Shown here: positions 9,580 through 18,434 of the stretch, in pieces
How positions within the stretch are numbered: position 1 is the stretch's first letter
How the letters are laid out: each line of letters opens with the position of its first letter
Translations under genes and position numbers: made by a program
Notes under the pieces: generated by a model
Seen by the model: only the letters and a program-made list of their open reading frames with translations
What the model was told of the DNA's origin: nothing
Database searches by the model: none
Assembly: GCA_963663315.1 (NCBI GenBank)
Contig: OY760176.1
Location: 1,550,001 to 1,614,000 of the forward strand
Direction of reading: 5' to 3'
DNA length: 64,000 nucleotides
From: G963663315 sp963663315
Lineage (GTDB): Bacteria > Pseudomonadota > Gammaproteobacteria > Arenicellales > Poriferihabitantaceae

Positions 9580-10101
9580 TTACTGCGAGTAGATTTTACT
9601 GAGTTGTTCAAGAATTTTATCAGTAAGATCAATCTCCCGACTTGCGTAGACTGCCTGCTGAAGAACCAGATCAATCTTTTCCCGTTGGGCTATTTCAATT
9701 ATCACCTCTGAAATCAGTTTTTCCAGCCGTGCCAAACCCTTGTTCCGACTGCGGGTATAGTCTTCGTTATAGTTTTGCTGATCTCTTTGCAATGTTCTTT
9801 GCAGTTCGCGCAACTCTTCGGTTCGTTCGTTGATTTCCTCACTGGAAAGCAAAACCGCATTTTTCTGAAATTCTGCCTCCCTGGTATTGAATAACTCAAT
9901 TTTCGCTTTCAAATCCCGATTTCGCTCACTGAATTCCTGTTCCAGCATCCTGGCTTCATATTTACCCTGAGGAGCCTCGTCAATCAGTACTCGCGCATCC
10001 ACATAGGCGATTTTTGCCGCAGTCGCCTTGACTGGCAATAATGCAACCCCGATCAGGCAAAACATGCCCAACAAAAACCTGCCGCTCTTTTTAATCATCA
10101 T
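9580..10101 (-). CDS. skp: Periplasmic chaperone Skp/OmpH
   Basis: A 173-residue secreted chaperone that holds unfolded outer-membrane proteins during passage to the BAM complex. A signal peptide is clear: two lysines, a hydrophobic core, and a cleavage site near KATA-AKIAYVD. The AKIAYVDARVL start of the mature protein is characteristic. The middle is charged and predicted coiled-coil (the tentacle arms), and the C-terminal DLTDKILEQL is typical. It lies 40 bp after bamA, its functional partner. Confidence 0.92.
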   Translation of the reverse strand: MMIKKSGRFLLGMFCLIGVALLPVKATAAKIAYVDARVLIDEAPQGKYEARMLEQEFSERNRDLKAKIELFNTREAEFQKNAVLLSSEEINERTEELRELQRTLQRDQQNYNEDYTRSRNKGLARLEKLISEVIIEIAQREKIDLVLQQAVYASREIDLTDKILEQLSKIYSQ

Positions 10102-10141
10102 TTGAATACATTAAATAAAATCCAACGCAGGAATTTCAACC

Positions 10142-12442
10142 CTACCTGAATACAGTACCAATGGAAATCTGCAACTCTTCCTTTTCATCACCCGCTTCTT
10201 CATTTAATGGCACTCCATAGCTGATGGTGAATGGCCCTACCGCCGAAAACCAGTTAAAGAACAATCCTGCAGAATATCGAAGCCCTCCCAGATCAACAGA
10301 TTCAGTATCACTATATACCATCCCGCCATCGACAAACAAACCGAGTCGCTTATCTTTGCCATCAGAGCCAAAAGCCGGAAATAATGCTTCAAGGTTCAAC
10401 AATAATCGCGTATCACCACCCACCGGCTCCGGAGTCGGACCACTGTCCCGGGGACCGAGGGAACGTCTTTGAAAACCCCGCACGGATGTGGCTCCCCCTG
10501 CATAATAATGTTTGAAAAACGGAAGCCCCGTTTCTTTCGTATCACCATAGCCATCGCCATAGCCAATTCCGGCAAATCCTTTCAAGGTCAATGCAGGGGA
10601 AACAGGAAAATAATAGGACCCTTGCAGATTGAGTTTATAATACTCGAAATCGCTTCCCGGAAACGTTGACTCCAGGGAAATTGAACTGACTATACCACGG
10701 GTCGGAAAGAAATACTGATTCCGGGTGTCCTTGGATAAACCAATCGTGAACAAGCCATTGTCCGATTCAGGATTCTGATCGATCACAGCCGTAAACTCGG
10801 GGGGTGTTTCCGTGGTTGTTTCGAGTTTGATGCGTTCGTATGAAAACCCGTAATTGATGGTATTGGTCTCTGCGATAGGAACACGATAGCTCACGCCCAG
10901 CGAACTGTTGTCCAGAATATATTCCGCAGTATCCACTTCCTGGGAATCGATTTCCCTGACGGACAGATTGATACTCCTGCTTACTCCGTCAATGGTATGG
11001 TAAGGGTTGGTATAGGAAATGCTCGCGATCTTGGCGGTGTCGGAATTATTGAATTTGATAGCCAGATCCTTACCGGTTCCCAACAGATTTTTTTGGCCGA
11101 ATTCGACACCAAGCAAGACCCCTTCCTCTTCAGAATAACCGGCAGATAATAATATCGATCCGGTATCCCTTTCTATTACGATCACTTGCATGTCAACCTG
11201 ATCAGTGGTTCCGGCCACTTCCGGGATTTCGATCTGAACGCTTTCAAAAATTCCCATCCGTTGTAATCTGTCCTTTGAGCGCCGCACCGCCGATATTGAA
11301 TACAGGGAACCTTCGTATTGTCTCAACTCCCTTCGAATAACCTCATCCCGGGTATACTGGTTGCCGGAAATAACAATTCTGCGAACATAAACCCGCTGAT
11401 TCTTGATTATCGAGAATATGGTGTTGACCGCTTTCGTGGATTCATCCCTGTCAAATACCGGGTTCACTTCAACGAATGCGAGACCGTCATCGGCAAAACG
11501 GTCCAACATTGCGGCACGGATCCGGTTTACCGCACCCTGGGAATACCGGTCTCCGGGTTCAATGTCTATCAGCTTCTGCAAACCTTCGAGTTCGCTGGCC
11601 TCCACCCCTTCAATTGTAGTTTCACCAAAGGTATACAGATCGCCCTCTCTGAGCGTGATACCGATAAAGATATTCTGCTTGTTGGGTGAGATATCCACGT
11701 TCGAGGATATGATCTCGAACTCATGATATCCCTGGTTCTGATAATAACTTCTGATCCTCTCCAGATCTGCCTCGAGTCCCTGTTTCGAATACTGGTCCTG
11801 GCGTGAAAACAGCCGGTAACCGCGCTTTTCCTTGAGTTTCATTTCCTTCTTGATATCCTTGACCGATTCCTGTTCAGCCCCAATGATATTTATTTTCTTG
11901 ATGCGGGCAACACGCCCTTCGCTGATCGCAATGTTTATCGCGACCTGATTCTGGTCCAGTTCCTCACTGACCACATCAATCGTCGTCGAATAACGACCCA
12001 TCGACAGGTAGGTATTCTTGATTTCCTGCTCGACGTTTGCCAGGACCGCGTCATTGAAAATTCTGCCTTCGACAATCCCTAACTGCTCCAGCCCCTCCAT
12101 GATCGCCTCGGTTTTCAGTTTGCTGTTACCAGTTATCGTTACGCTGACAATTGAAGGTCTTTCAACCACCTTGACAACCAGGGTAGTCCCTTCCCGCTCA
12201 AGTTCTATCTGGTTGAAAAATCCGGTTCCGAACAGCTCCTTGATACTTAATCTTACCTCTTCGTCATCGACTTCATCGCCGACTTTCAAGGGCAGATAGT
12301 TGAACACCGTTCCCTCTTGCAGCCTTTCCAGTCCCTCAACCCGGATATCTGTGATCGTGAACGGATCCATCGCTAATACAGTGCGCAGGGGTACGAAGAG
12401 AATAACCGCGAGGTATAGAACCAGTAACGAGATTTTTTTCAT
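10142..12442 (-). CDS. bamA: Outer-membrane protein assembly factor BamA
   Basis: A 766-residue Omp85 protein, the core of the machine that inserts beta-barrel proteins into the outer membrane. It has a signal peptide (about 1-24, ending VLA), five POTRA domains over about 25-420, and a 16-strand barrel to the C-terminus. The barrel carries the conserved loop-6 motif VRGFQRRSLGPRD (the VRGF/Y signature) and ends ISIGTVFR. Length is slightly under the E. coli protein. It is flanked by rseP and skp in the canonical order. It would assemble any functional outer-membrane barrel encoded nearby, including the giant protein at 50-64 kb. Confidence 0.97.
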   Translation of the reverse strand: MKKISLLVLYLAVILFVPLRTVLAMDPFTITDIRVEGLERLQEGTVFNYLPLKVGDEVDDEEVRLSIKELFGTGFFNQIELEREGTTLVVKVVERPSIVSVTITGNSKLKTEAIMEGLEQLGIVEGRIFNDAVLANVEQEIKNTYLSMGRYSTTIDVVSEELDQNQVAINIAISEGRVARIKKINIIGAEQESVKDIKKEMKLKEKRGYRLFSRQDQYSKQGLEADLERIRSYYQNQGYHEFEIISSNVDISPNKQNIFIGITLREGDLYTFGETTIEGVEASELEGLQKLIDIEPGDRYSQGAVNRIRAAMLDRFADDGLAFVEVNPVFDRDESTKAVNTIFSIIKNQRVYVRRIVISGNQYTRDEVIRRELRQYEGSLYSISAVRRSKDRLQRMGIFESVQIEIPEVAGTTDQVDMQVIVIERDTGSILLSAGYSEEEGVLLGVEFGQKNLLGTGKDLAIKFNNSDTAKIASISYTNPYHTIDGVSRSINLSVREIDSQEVDTAEYILDNSSLGVSYRVPIAETNTINYGFSYERIKLETTTETPPEFTAVIDQNPESDNGLFTIGLSKDTRNQYFFPTRGIVSSISLESTFPGSDFEYYKLNLQGSYYFPVSPALTLKGFAGIGYGDGYGDTKETGLPFFKHYYAGGATSVRGFQRRSLGPRDSGPTPEPVGGDTRLLLNLEALFPAFGSDGKDKRLGLFVDGGMVYSDTESVDLGGLRYSAGLFFNWFSAVGPFTISYGVPLNEEAGDEKEELQISIGTVFR

Positions 12443-12564
12443 TTCAAATTATTTTCATGAACGCTTCAATTTTTATATTGCCTCACTTAAGTCATGATGA
12501 TACATCAGACCAGAGCAAAGTCACATCGTAATTCGGCCGCCGCCTCGCCGTCATCCCCATCGGG

Positions 12565-13905
12565 TTATAGCAAACGTGCAATATCATTATAAAATGCGAA
12601 AACCATAAGCATTATGATCATCGTCAATCCGACCACCTGTCCCAGGACCATTGCTCTTTCCGAAGGCGCCCTGCCAACAATCGCCTCAAACAAAAAATAC
12701 ATCAAATGACCACCGTCCAGAACAGGAATCGGTAACAGGTTGATCAATCCAAGGCTGATGCTGATGATGGCTAAAAACTTCAGAAAATCATCATAACCTG
12801 ATTCTATAGTCCGACCTGCCAGTCTGGCGATGGTAATCGGACCGGACAAATTGTCCGAAGACATCTGCATAGTGAGCATCCGTCCCAGGGAGCGCAGGGT
12901 AATGATGGACATTCGCCAGTTATAGTCCACTGACTGCCAGATGGCGTCCAATGGCCCGAATCGCAAGGTCGTGTTTTCCAGCGCCGGCTGATATAGCCCG
13001 ATTCGACCATAGCTCTTGCCTTCAATTGAGACTGGTTCGGGTGTTATTGTCAATTCCAGCGTTTCTTCTCCGCGCAGAACGGATATCAACACCGGCTGTC
13101 CGGGTTTCCCGGAAATTTGTGTTGCCATCTCGATCCAGTTCCCGACCCGGACCCCATCAATGGCAATTACCTGATCACCTCTAACCAGTCCCGACTGCTC
13201 GGCGGGGGAATCCGCCACAATTTCATTGACGACTGCCGGAGGGGCGGGAGGCCAGATACCGATTTGCGAAGTAATCGGCCGACTGGCGATATTACCCTGG
13301 TCAAGAGTGCTGAAATCAATATCCATTTCACGCTCCCCAAACGTCGTATTCGATACCCGCAGGGTAATGGGATTTCCCTTCATCGCCTGATCAAGCAGAT
13401 AGAATTGATGTTGTCCCCAGGTTTTTACCTCTTTCCCGTCTATTTCAGTCAGGACATCGCCGGGCTCAATTCCGGCAGTTTCCGCCAATGACCCCTCGGC
13501 CACCGTTCCTATCAGCGGGTCGATATCATCCGAACCGGCGACAAAAACCACCCATATTGCCAGAATCGCAAAAAGGAAATTGAATGCCGGACCTGCTGCT
13601 ACCACTGCGCTGCGAACAGCGAGGGATTTTCTGTTGAAAGCCTGGTCCACTTCATCTGCCCGAACATCACCTTCCCTTTCATCCAGCATTTTAACGAAAC
13701 CGCCCAGGGGAATCAGACCAATGATGTATTCCGTAGGACCATTATTCCAACGCCACCTGAAAATGGGTTTGCCAAATCCGATCGAGAATATAAGTACCTT
13801 GATGCCGAGTTTTCGCGCAACCCAAAAATGTCCGTACTCATGGACTGCAACCAGAATCGCAATTGCAACCAGAAAACCGAACAGACTGTAACCGAATCCA
13901 CCCAT
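12565..13905 (-). CDS. rseP: Site-2 metalloprotease RseP
   Basis: A 446-residue intramembrane zinc protease. It makes the second cut in anti-sigma factors of the envelope-stress response and clears signal peptides. The zinc site is HEYGH at about 22-26 in the first membrane segment. Two PDZ-like domains lie in the periplasmic middle (one around GIEPGDVLTEIDG, one around GLVRGDQVIAIDG). The third metal ligand is in LLPIPVLDGGHLMYF near the C-terminus. It lies between dxr and bamA, with 122 bp before bamA. Confidence 0.95.
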   Translation of the reverse strand: MGGFGYSLFGFLVAIAILVAVHEYGHFWVARKLGIKVLIFSIGFGKPIFRWRWNNGPTEYIIGLIPLGGFVKMLDEREGDVRADEVDQAFNRKSLAVRSAVVAAGPAFNFLFAILAIWVVFVAGSDDIDPLIGTVAEGSLAETAGIEPGDVLTEIDGKEVKTWGQHQFYLLDQAMKGNPITLRVSNTTFGEREMDIDFSTLDQGNIASRPITSQIGIWPPAPPAVVNEIVADSPAEQSGLVRGDQVIAIDGVRVGNWIEMATQISGKPGQPVLISVLRGEETLELTITPEPVSIEGKSYGRIGLYQPALENTTLRFGPLDAIWQSVDYNWRMSIITLRSLGRMLTMQMSSDNLSGPITIARLAGRTIESGYDDFLKFLAIISISLGLINLLPIPVLDGGHLMYFLFEAIVGRAPSERAMVLGQVVGLTMIIMLMVFAFYNDIARLL

Positions 13906-13992
13906 AGTTATGTAACTACCCTTTTATGACCCGTCCCAGGCCTTCGACTTCGAAAGCGTGCATATTAACACGCGAAACCCAATATCTGCCCT

Positions 13993-15186
13993 TCAATCTG
14001 CAATCAGTTTCCGACTTGCCCTGCGCGCCTGCGAATCAGCTTCAAAAACGTGATCGAGATCACTGTTCATGCTCACTGGTACCTTATCCATTGTGCATTC
14101 TACGATTCGAGCTATTTTATCAAAGGAAATCTGTCCTGACAGAAATCCATCAACTGCAACCTCATTGGCTGTACTCATGATTGCAGGCATAGTGCCCCCG
14201 GTTATAGCGGCCGACCGGGCTAATCGAAGGGCCGGGAAACGATCATGGTCCGGTGGCTCAAAATCAAACCGTGCGACATCCATGAAATCCAGGGATTTCG
14301 CCCCGGATGAGATTCTGTCGGGCCACGCGAGGGCGTTGGCAATCGGTATCCGCATATCCGGACTGCCCATTTGCGCAATAATGGAACCATCAATGTATTC
14401 AACCATGGAATGGACAATGCTCTGCGGATGAATCACGATCTGCACCCTGTTCTCGGGGATACAAAACAACACGCAAGCCTCTATAAGCTCCAGCCCCTTG
14501 TTCATCATGGTGGCAGAATCGACCGAGATTTTCGGTCCCATTTTCCAGTTGGGATGAGCGCAGGCCTGTTCCGGGGTCACAGTAGACAACATGTCCAGAG
14601 GAAGCAACCTGAGTGGCCCTCCGGAGCCGGTCAACAATATTCTTCTGACGCTTTGATCACCGTTGACCGGTGAGTAACCGTTCCGGTTGACCAGACTGTG
14701 CTGGGGCAGACACTGAAATATTGCATTATGTTCGCTATCGAGGGGTAACAGACAGGCATTATGCTTTTGCGCCAGATCTACGATATGGCGTCCCATCATG
14801 ACCAGGGGTTCCTTGTTGGCGATCAGAACCTTTTTCCCCGCCTTGATGGCAGCAATCGCAGACATCAGCCCGGCGGCGCCGACAATGCCGCAAACCACAA
14901 TACCACCTGATTCTCCGGCCAGAGTACAGGCATCTGCCTGGCCACTGCCGACTTCAGTCCTGATCCGGGCCTGCGCCAGCCGAGTACGCAGTTCATTGGC
15001 CGCATCCGCATCCACCATCACTGCCTGCTCTGGCCGAAATTGACGACACTGTGCAAACATTTTCTCCACGTTGCGATGAGCGGACAATCCATAAACCTGG
15101 TATTTGGCCGGGTGCCGGGATATCACATCAAGGGTATTGACCCCGATTGACCCGGTCGAACCCAGCACAATGACCATGGTCGTCAT
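13993..15186 (-). CDS. dxr: 1-deoxy-D-xylulose 5-phosphate reductoisomerase
   Basis: The second enzyme of the MEP pathway, making 2-C-methyl-erythritol 4-phosphate for isoprenoids. The NADPH-binding motif VLGSTGSIGVNTLDV is at the N-terminus. The metal and substrate site includes PLDSEHNAIFQ, and the MGPKISVDSATMMNKGLE block is diagnostic. The start at 15186 is preferred to a possible one four codons upstream because it forms an ATGA overlap with the cdsA stop. It gives 397 residues, the usual length. Together with uppS and cdsA it links isoprenoid and lipid supply in one run of genes. Confidence 0.95.
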   Translation of the reverse strand: MTTMVIVLGSTGSIGVNTLDVISRHPAKYQVYGLSAHRNVEKMFAQCRQFRPEQAVMVDADAANELRTRLAQARIRTEVGSGQADACTLAGESGGIVVCGIVGAAGLMSAIAAIKAGKKVLIANKEPLVMMGRHIVDLAQKHNACLLPLDSEHNAIFQCLPQHSLVNRNGYSPVNGDQSVRRILLTGSGGPLRLLPLDMLSTVTPEQACAHPNWKMGPKISVDSATMMNKGLELIEACVLFCIPENRVQIVIHPQSIVHSMVEYIDGSIIAQMGSPDMRIPIANALAWPDRISSGAKSLDFMDVARFDFEPPDHDRFPALRLARSAAITGGTMPAIMSTANEVAVDGFLSGQISFDKIARIVECTMDKVPVSMNSDLDHVFEADSQARRASRKLIAD

Positions 15187-15989
15187 AGTGCGAACCACCA
15201 GATACCGGCAAATACAGGAGCGGCGGCCACCAGTCCATCAATTCGATCCAGTATGCCGCCGTGACCGGGGAGCAGTGAGCCACTGTCCTTGACTCCTGCG
15301 ATTCTTTTCAATCGACTCTGGTACAGGTCCCCGACCGCGCTGATCAGGCAGCCGCAAAACGCGGCAAGCAACCACAGCCATAATTGCCAGTCGGACCATG
15401 ACAGATCAAAAACAAGGGAAGCATATATCAGGGCAACCAGGCAGGAGCCCAACAACCCTCCGAGCAGCCCCTCCACGGTTTTATTCGGACTGATCTTAGG
15501 GGCAAGTTTTCGTTGACCGATCATTTTTCCGGACAAATATGCAAAGCTGTCCGCAGCCCAGACAACCATCAGAATCAAGAGCGTCACCTGCGCTCCGGTT
15601 TCAGGTTGTTGATGGATGAAAACCAGGGCGCTCCAGCCCCCAAACAGAACCAGGGCGCCGACGCAAATGCCCGATAATCCGGAGAATGACCGGGATAAGC
15701 CACCCTGCCTGAGAGAATAAATCTGGCAAATCCAGAAAACGCAAAGCCCCGCGCATACAATTATCAGAACCCTGGGCCAAAACAGAAATTGCCAGCCCGC
15801 CGCAACCATCCCCACCGCAGCGCCGATCAACCAGAGCCGGGATTGGGTGACGAGCTGACCCCATTCATACAGTCCGAGCAACATGACCAGCATAAGTATA
15901 ACTGCAAACCATGGAGTAGAGAGGTAAAGCGTAACGAATACAGCGGCCAATGCCAATAACGAACCAGTGACAATACGAATCAACACCAT
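15183..15989 (-). CDS. cdsA: Phosphatidate cytidylyltransferase
   Basis: A 268-residue polytopic membrane enzyme that makes CDP-diacylglycerol, the precursor of all phospholipids. There are about seven to eight hydrophobic segments. The family signature is in the C-terminal third: DLYQSRLKRIAGVKDSG followed by LLPGHGGILDRIDG. An upstream acidic block (WAADSFAYLSGKMIGQ) and the ISPNKTVEG motif are also typical. The start overlaps the uppS stop by 10 bp, and its stop overlaps dxr, so all three are probably translated in a coupled way. Confidence 0.95.
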   Translation of the reverse strand: MVLIRIVTGSLLALAAVFVTLYLSTPWFAVILMLVMLLGLYEWGQLVTQSRLWLIGAAVGMVAAGWQFLFWPRVLIIVCAGLCVFWICQIYSLRQGGLSRSFSGLSGICVGALVLFGGWSALVFIHQQPETGAQVTLLILMVVWAADSFAYLSGKMIGQRKLAPKISPNKTVEGLLGGLLGSCLVALIYASLVFDLSWSDWQLWLWLLAAFCGCLISAVGDLYQSRLKRIAGVKDSGSLLPGHGGILDRIDGLVAAAPVFAGIWWFAL

Positions 15990-16744
15990 TTCTTCTCATT
16001 GATTCGCTCCGTTTCGATTTGCGCCCCGACCCTGCCGAACCTGCGCTGTCTCGAAGCAAACCATTCGAGTGCCTGATCGAAGCACTTTTCATCAAAATCC
16101 GGCCAGAAAGTGTCAGTAAAGTAAAGTTCGGTGTAGGCAAGCTGCCACAACAAAAAATTGCTGATTCGCCTCTCCCCGCCGGTGCGGATAAACAAATCAG
16201 GTTCTGGCAGTTCACAGGTGCACAAGTGGGATTCAATCAGTGCCGGAGTGATCGAAGCCGAAGACAGTTCACCTTTCTCAACCAGTCTTGCAATGGATTG
16301 ACAGGCCTGTTGCAAATCCCATTGCCCGCCATAGTTGATTGCAATGGTCAGGTTCAATGCCTTGTTGTTGCGGGTCAGTTCGTCTGCGGCGGCGGCAGCC
16401 CTTTGCAACCGATCCGGGAAACGTCTGATGTCACCGATAAGACGTAACCGGATACTTTGGTCATGCAGGACACAAACCTGGTCTTCCAGAGATTGAGTCA
16501 ACAACTCGACCAGGAATTTGACTTCAACGCCCGGTCTCCTCCAGTTTTCGCTACTGAATGCAAACAGCGTCAGATAAGGGATGGCCCGCTTGCCACAGAT
16601 TTGAATCATTTCCCTTATCGCTTCCACTCCTTTTCTATGGCCTGCCGCCCTTGACAGTCCGCGACTCCTTGCCCATCGACCATTACCATCCATGATCACA
16701 GCAATATGACGGGGAGCCTTGTCAGGATTTTTCGGGAAGTTCAT
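15980..16744 (-). CDS. uppS: Undecaprenyl diphosphate synthase
   Basis: A 254-residue cis-prenyltransferase that makes the C55 lipid carrier for peptidoglycan and O-antigen. The catalytic block HIAVIMDGNGRWARSRG lies at the N-terminus with the essential aspartate in MDGN. Further signatures are TLFAFSSENWRRP and the C-terminal EPDLFIRTGGERRISNFLLW. The ATG at 16744 is preferred to a TTG three codons upstream. Downstream it overlaps cdsA. Confidence 0.95.
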   Translation of the reverse strand: MNFPKNPDKAPRHIAVIMDGNGRWARSRGLSRAAGHRKGVEAIREMIQICGKRAIPYLTLFAFSSENWRRPGVEVKFLVELLTQSLEDQVCVLHDQSIRLRLIGDIRRFPDRLQRAAAAADELTRNNKALNLTIAINYGGQWDLQQACQSIARLVEKGELSSASITPALIESHLCTCELPEPDLFIRTGGERRISNFLLWQLAYTELYFTDTFWPDFDEKCFDQALEWFASRQRRFGRVGAQIETERINEKKWC

Positions 16745-16780
16745 TGAAATCAATGAGTTGTAGAATTGACGGGTTGATAT

Positions 16781-17338
16781 CTAGACTTCCATTACCTCTT
16801 TTTCCTTTTCAGCAACCACTTGCTCGACAATCTGGACATATTTGTCAGTCAGAACCTGGATTGTGGATTCTGCTGCTTTCTCTTCATCCTGGGAAATCTC
16901 CTTTTCCTTCAACAAATCACGTGCCATCTGAATCGCATCCCGGCGGATATTGCGTATCGCGATTTTTCCATTCTCACCGACGTGTTTGACTACCTTGCCA
17001 AGCCCGATCCGGCGCTCTTCGGTCATCGGCGGCAAAGGAATTCTCATTGTCTCACCCGCTGTCGCCGGGTTTAACCCCAAATCGGATTCAAGGATTGCTT
17101 TTTCTATGGCAGAAAGCATGTTCTTCTCCCATGGCTGTACCACCAGCGTACGCGCATCTAACACGGACACGGTAGCCACCTGATTCACCGGCGTTACGGT
17201 TCCGTAGTACTGAACCGTCAAGTGGTCCAGCAACGAGACTGTTGCCCGACCGGTCCTGATTTTAGCCATGTCACTGCGGGTTGAATCAACGGTCTTACGC
17301 ATGCGCAATCCGGCATCTTGTTCTATTTCTTCTATCAT
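16781..17338 (-). CDS. frr: Ribosome recycling factor
   Basis: A 185-residue protein that splits post-termination ribosomes together with EF-G. The conserved RTGRATVSLLDHLTVQYYG block, the LVVQPWEKNML region and the C-terminal helix are all present. Length is exactly that of the family. It is 125 bp downstream of tsf. In most gammaproteobacteria pyrH lies between these two genes; it is absent here. A possible extended -10 element (TGATAATAT) in this gap might give frr its own promoter. Confidence 0.97.
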   Translation of the reverse strand: MIEEIEQDAGLRMRKTVDSTRSDMAKIRTGRATVSLLDHLTVQYYGTVTPVNQVATVSVLDARTLVVQPWEKNMLSAIEKAILESDLGLNPATAGETMRIPLPPMTEERRIGLGKVVKHVGENGKIAIRNIRRDAIQMARDLLKEKEISQDEEKAAESTIQVLTDKYVQIVEQVVAEKEKEVMEV

Positions 17339-17463
17339 TCAAACCTTATCCCAAACCCTTCCGGTTTTGTCAGCAACCTTCAAACCAGCTATATTATCAG
17401 AAACCGGTCACAAAACCTGAAAAGATCAGTCGGCAGGCCTGGTGCGGCCAGCACAGTGGGTAT

Positions 17464-18336
17464 TCAGGAGGATGCCTGGGCCATGACTTCGGCAGCGAAA
17501 TCCTCGTTTCGCTTTTCCAGTCCTTCTCCAACCTCAAGGCGAACCATTTGCAGCGCCGAGACACCTTTCGCAGTCAGCAATTGACCAACCGTCTGCTCCG
17601 TATTCTTGACGAAAGGCTGCCCCGAAAGCGTATTTTCCTTCAGGAATTTCCTGATACGGCCAGCCACCATTTTCTCAATGATATCGGTTGATTTTCCGCT
17701 TGCAGCAGCCTGAGCGGAAAAAATCTCCTTCTCCTTTTCAAGTACCGCACTATCCATTTCATCTTCTGAAATACAAAGCGGCCTGCTCGCGGCAACATGC
17801 ATCGCAATATCCCGGCCCAACTCATCACCACCACCGCTCATTTTGACCATCACACCAATTCGGCTGCCGTGGAGATACCGGCTGATCAGACCACTTTGTG
17901 CCTTAAATCGTGCAAACCGTCGAATGCTGATATTTTCACCGATCCTGATGATCAGTTCCTGACGTGCGGCTTCGACTGCTTCGCCGCCAGCGAGTTCAAG
18001 AGCAGCGATCAACCCGACATCGACCGGCGCATCCCGCAGAACGGCATCGGCCACCTCACTGCAAAAGCGTTTGAAAGAATCGTCCTTGGCCACGAAATCG
18101 GTTTCACAATTGACTTCGACCAGCACGCTTGCACTATCATTGTGGGCCGATACGATAATTCCTTCGGCCGCAATCCGACCGGCTTTTTTCTCTGCCGTCG
18201 CCGCACCTTTCTTGCGCAACGTATCGATAGCAAGATCAATATCCCCATCGGCTTGCGTCAAAGCCTTTTTACAATCCATCATACCCACGCCGGTTCTTTC
18301 ACGAAGCTCTTTTATCATCGCCGCTGTAATTGCCAT
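17464..18336 (-). CDS. tsf: Translation elongation factor Ts
   Basis: A 290-residue nucleotide-exchange factor for EF-Tu. The N-terminal MKxLRERTGxGMMDCKKAL pattern is recognisable, and the core motif VEVNCETDFVAKDDSF is intact. The C-terminal module LSGQPFVKNTEQTVGQLL is present. The start follows a strong GGAGGG ribosome binding site. It is co-directional with rpsB, 98 bp downstream, as in nearly all bacteria. A stable hairpin lies in the gap. Confidence 0.97.
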   Translation of the reverse strand: MAITAAMIKELRERTGVGMMDCKKALTQADGDIDLAIDTLRKKGAATAEKKAGRIAAEGIIVSAHNDSASVLVEVNCETDFVAKDDSFKRFCSEVADAVLRDAPVDVGLIAALELAGGEAVEAARQELIIRIGENISIRRFARFKAQSGLISRYLHGSRIGVMVKMSGGGDELGRDIAMHVAASRPLCISEDEMDSAVLEKEKEIFSAQAAASGKSTDIIEKMVAGRIRKFLKENTLSGQPFVKNTEQTVGQLLTAKGVSALQMVRLEVGEGLEKRNEDFAAEVMAQASS

Positions 18337-18385
18337 TTACATTACCCTCCAGTAAAACAGTCTTGTTCCAGGATCAAATTCTGAC

Positions 18386-18411
18386 CTGATACGGAATAAC
18401 CACCGCATCAG
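18386..18411 (-). promoter_or_regulatory. Hairpin in the rpsB-tsf intergenic region
   Basis: The arms 18386-18394 and 18403-18411 pair over nine positions (eight Watson-Crick and one G-U on the minus-strand RNA), with an eight-base loop. No T-run follows, so it is not a full intrinsic terminator. In E. coli a partial terminator between rpsB and tsf sets their ratio; a similar attenuating or mRNA-protecting role is inferred here. Confidence 0.5.
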
Positions 18412-18434
18412 TTATGGACATCGGTTCCGGTTGC

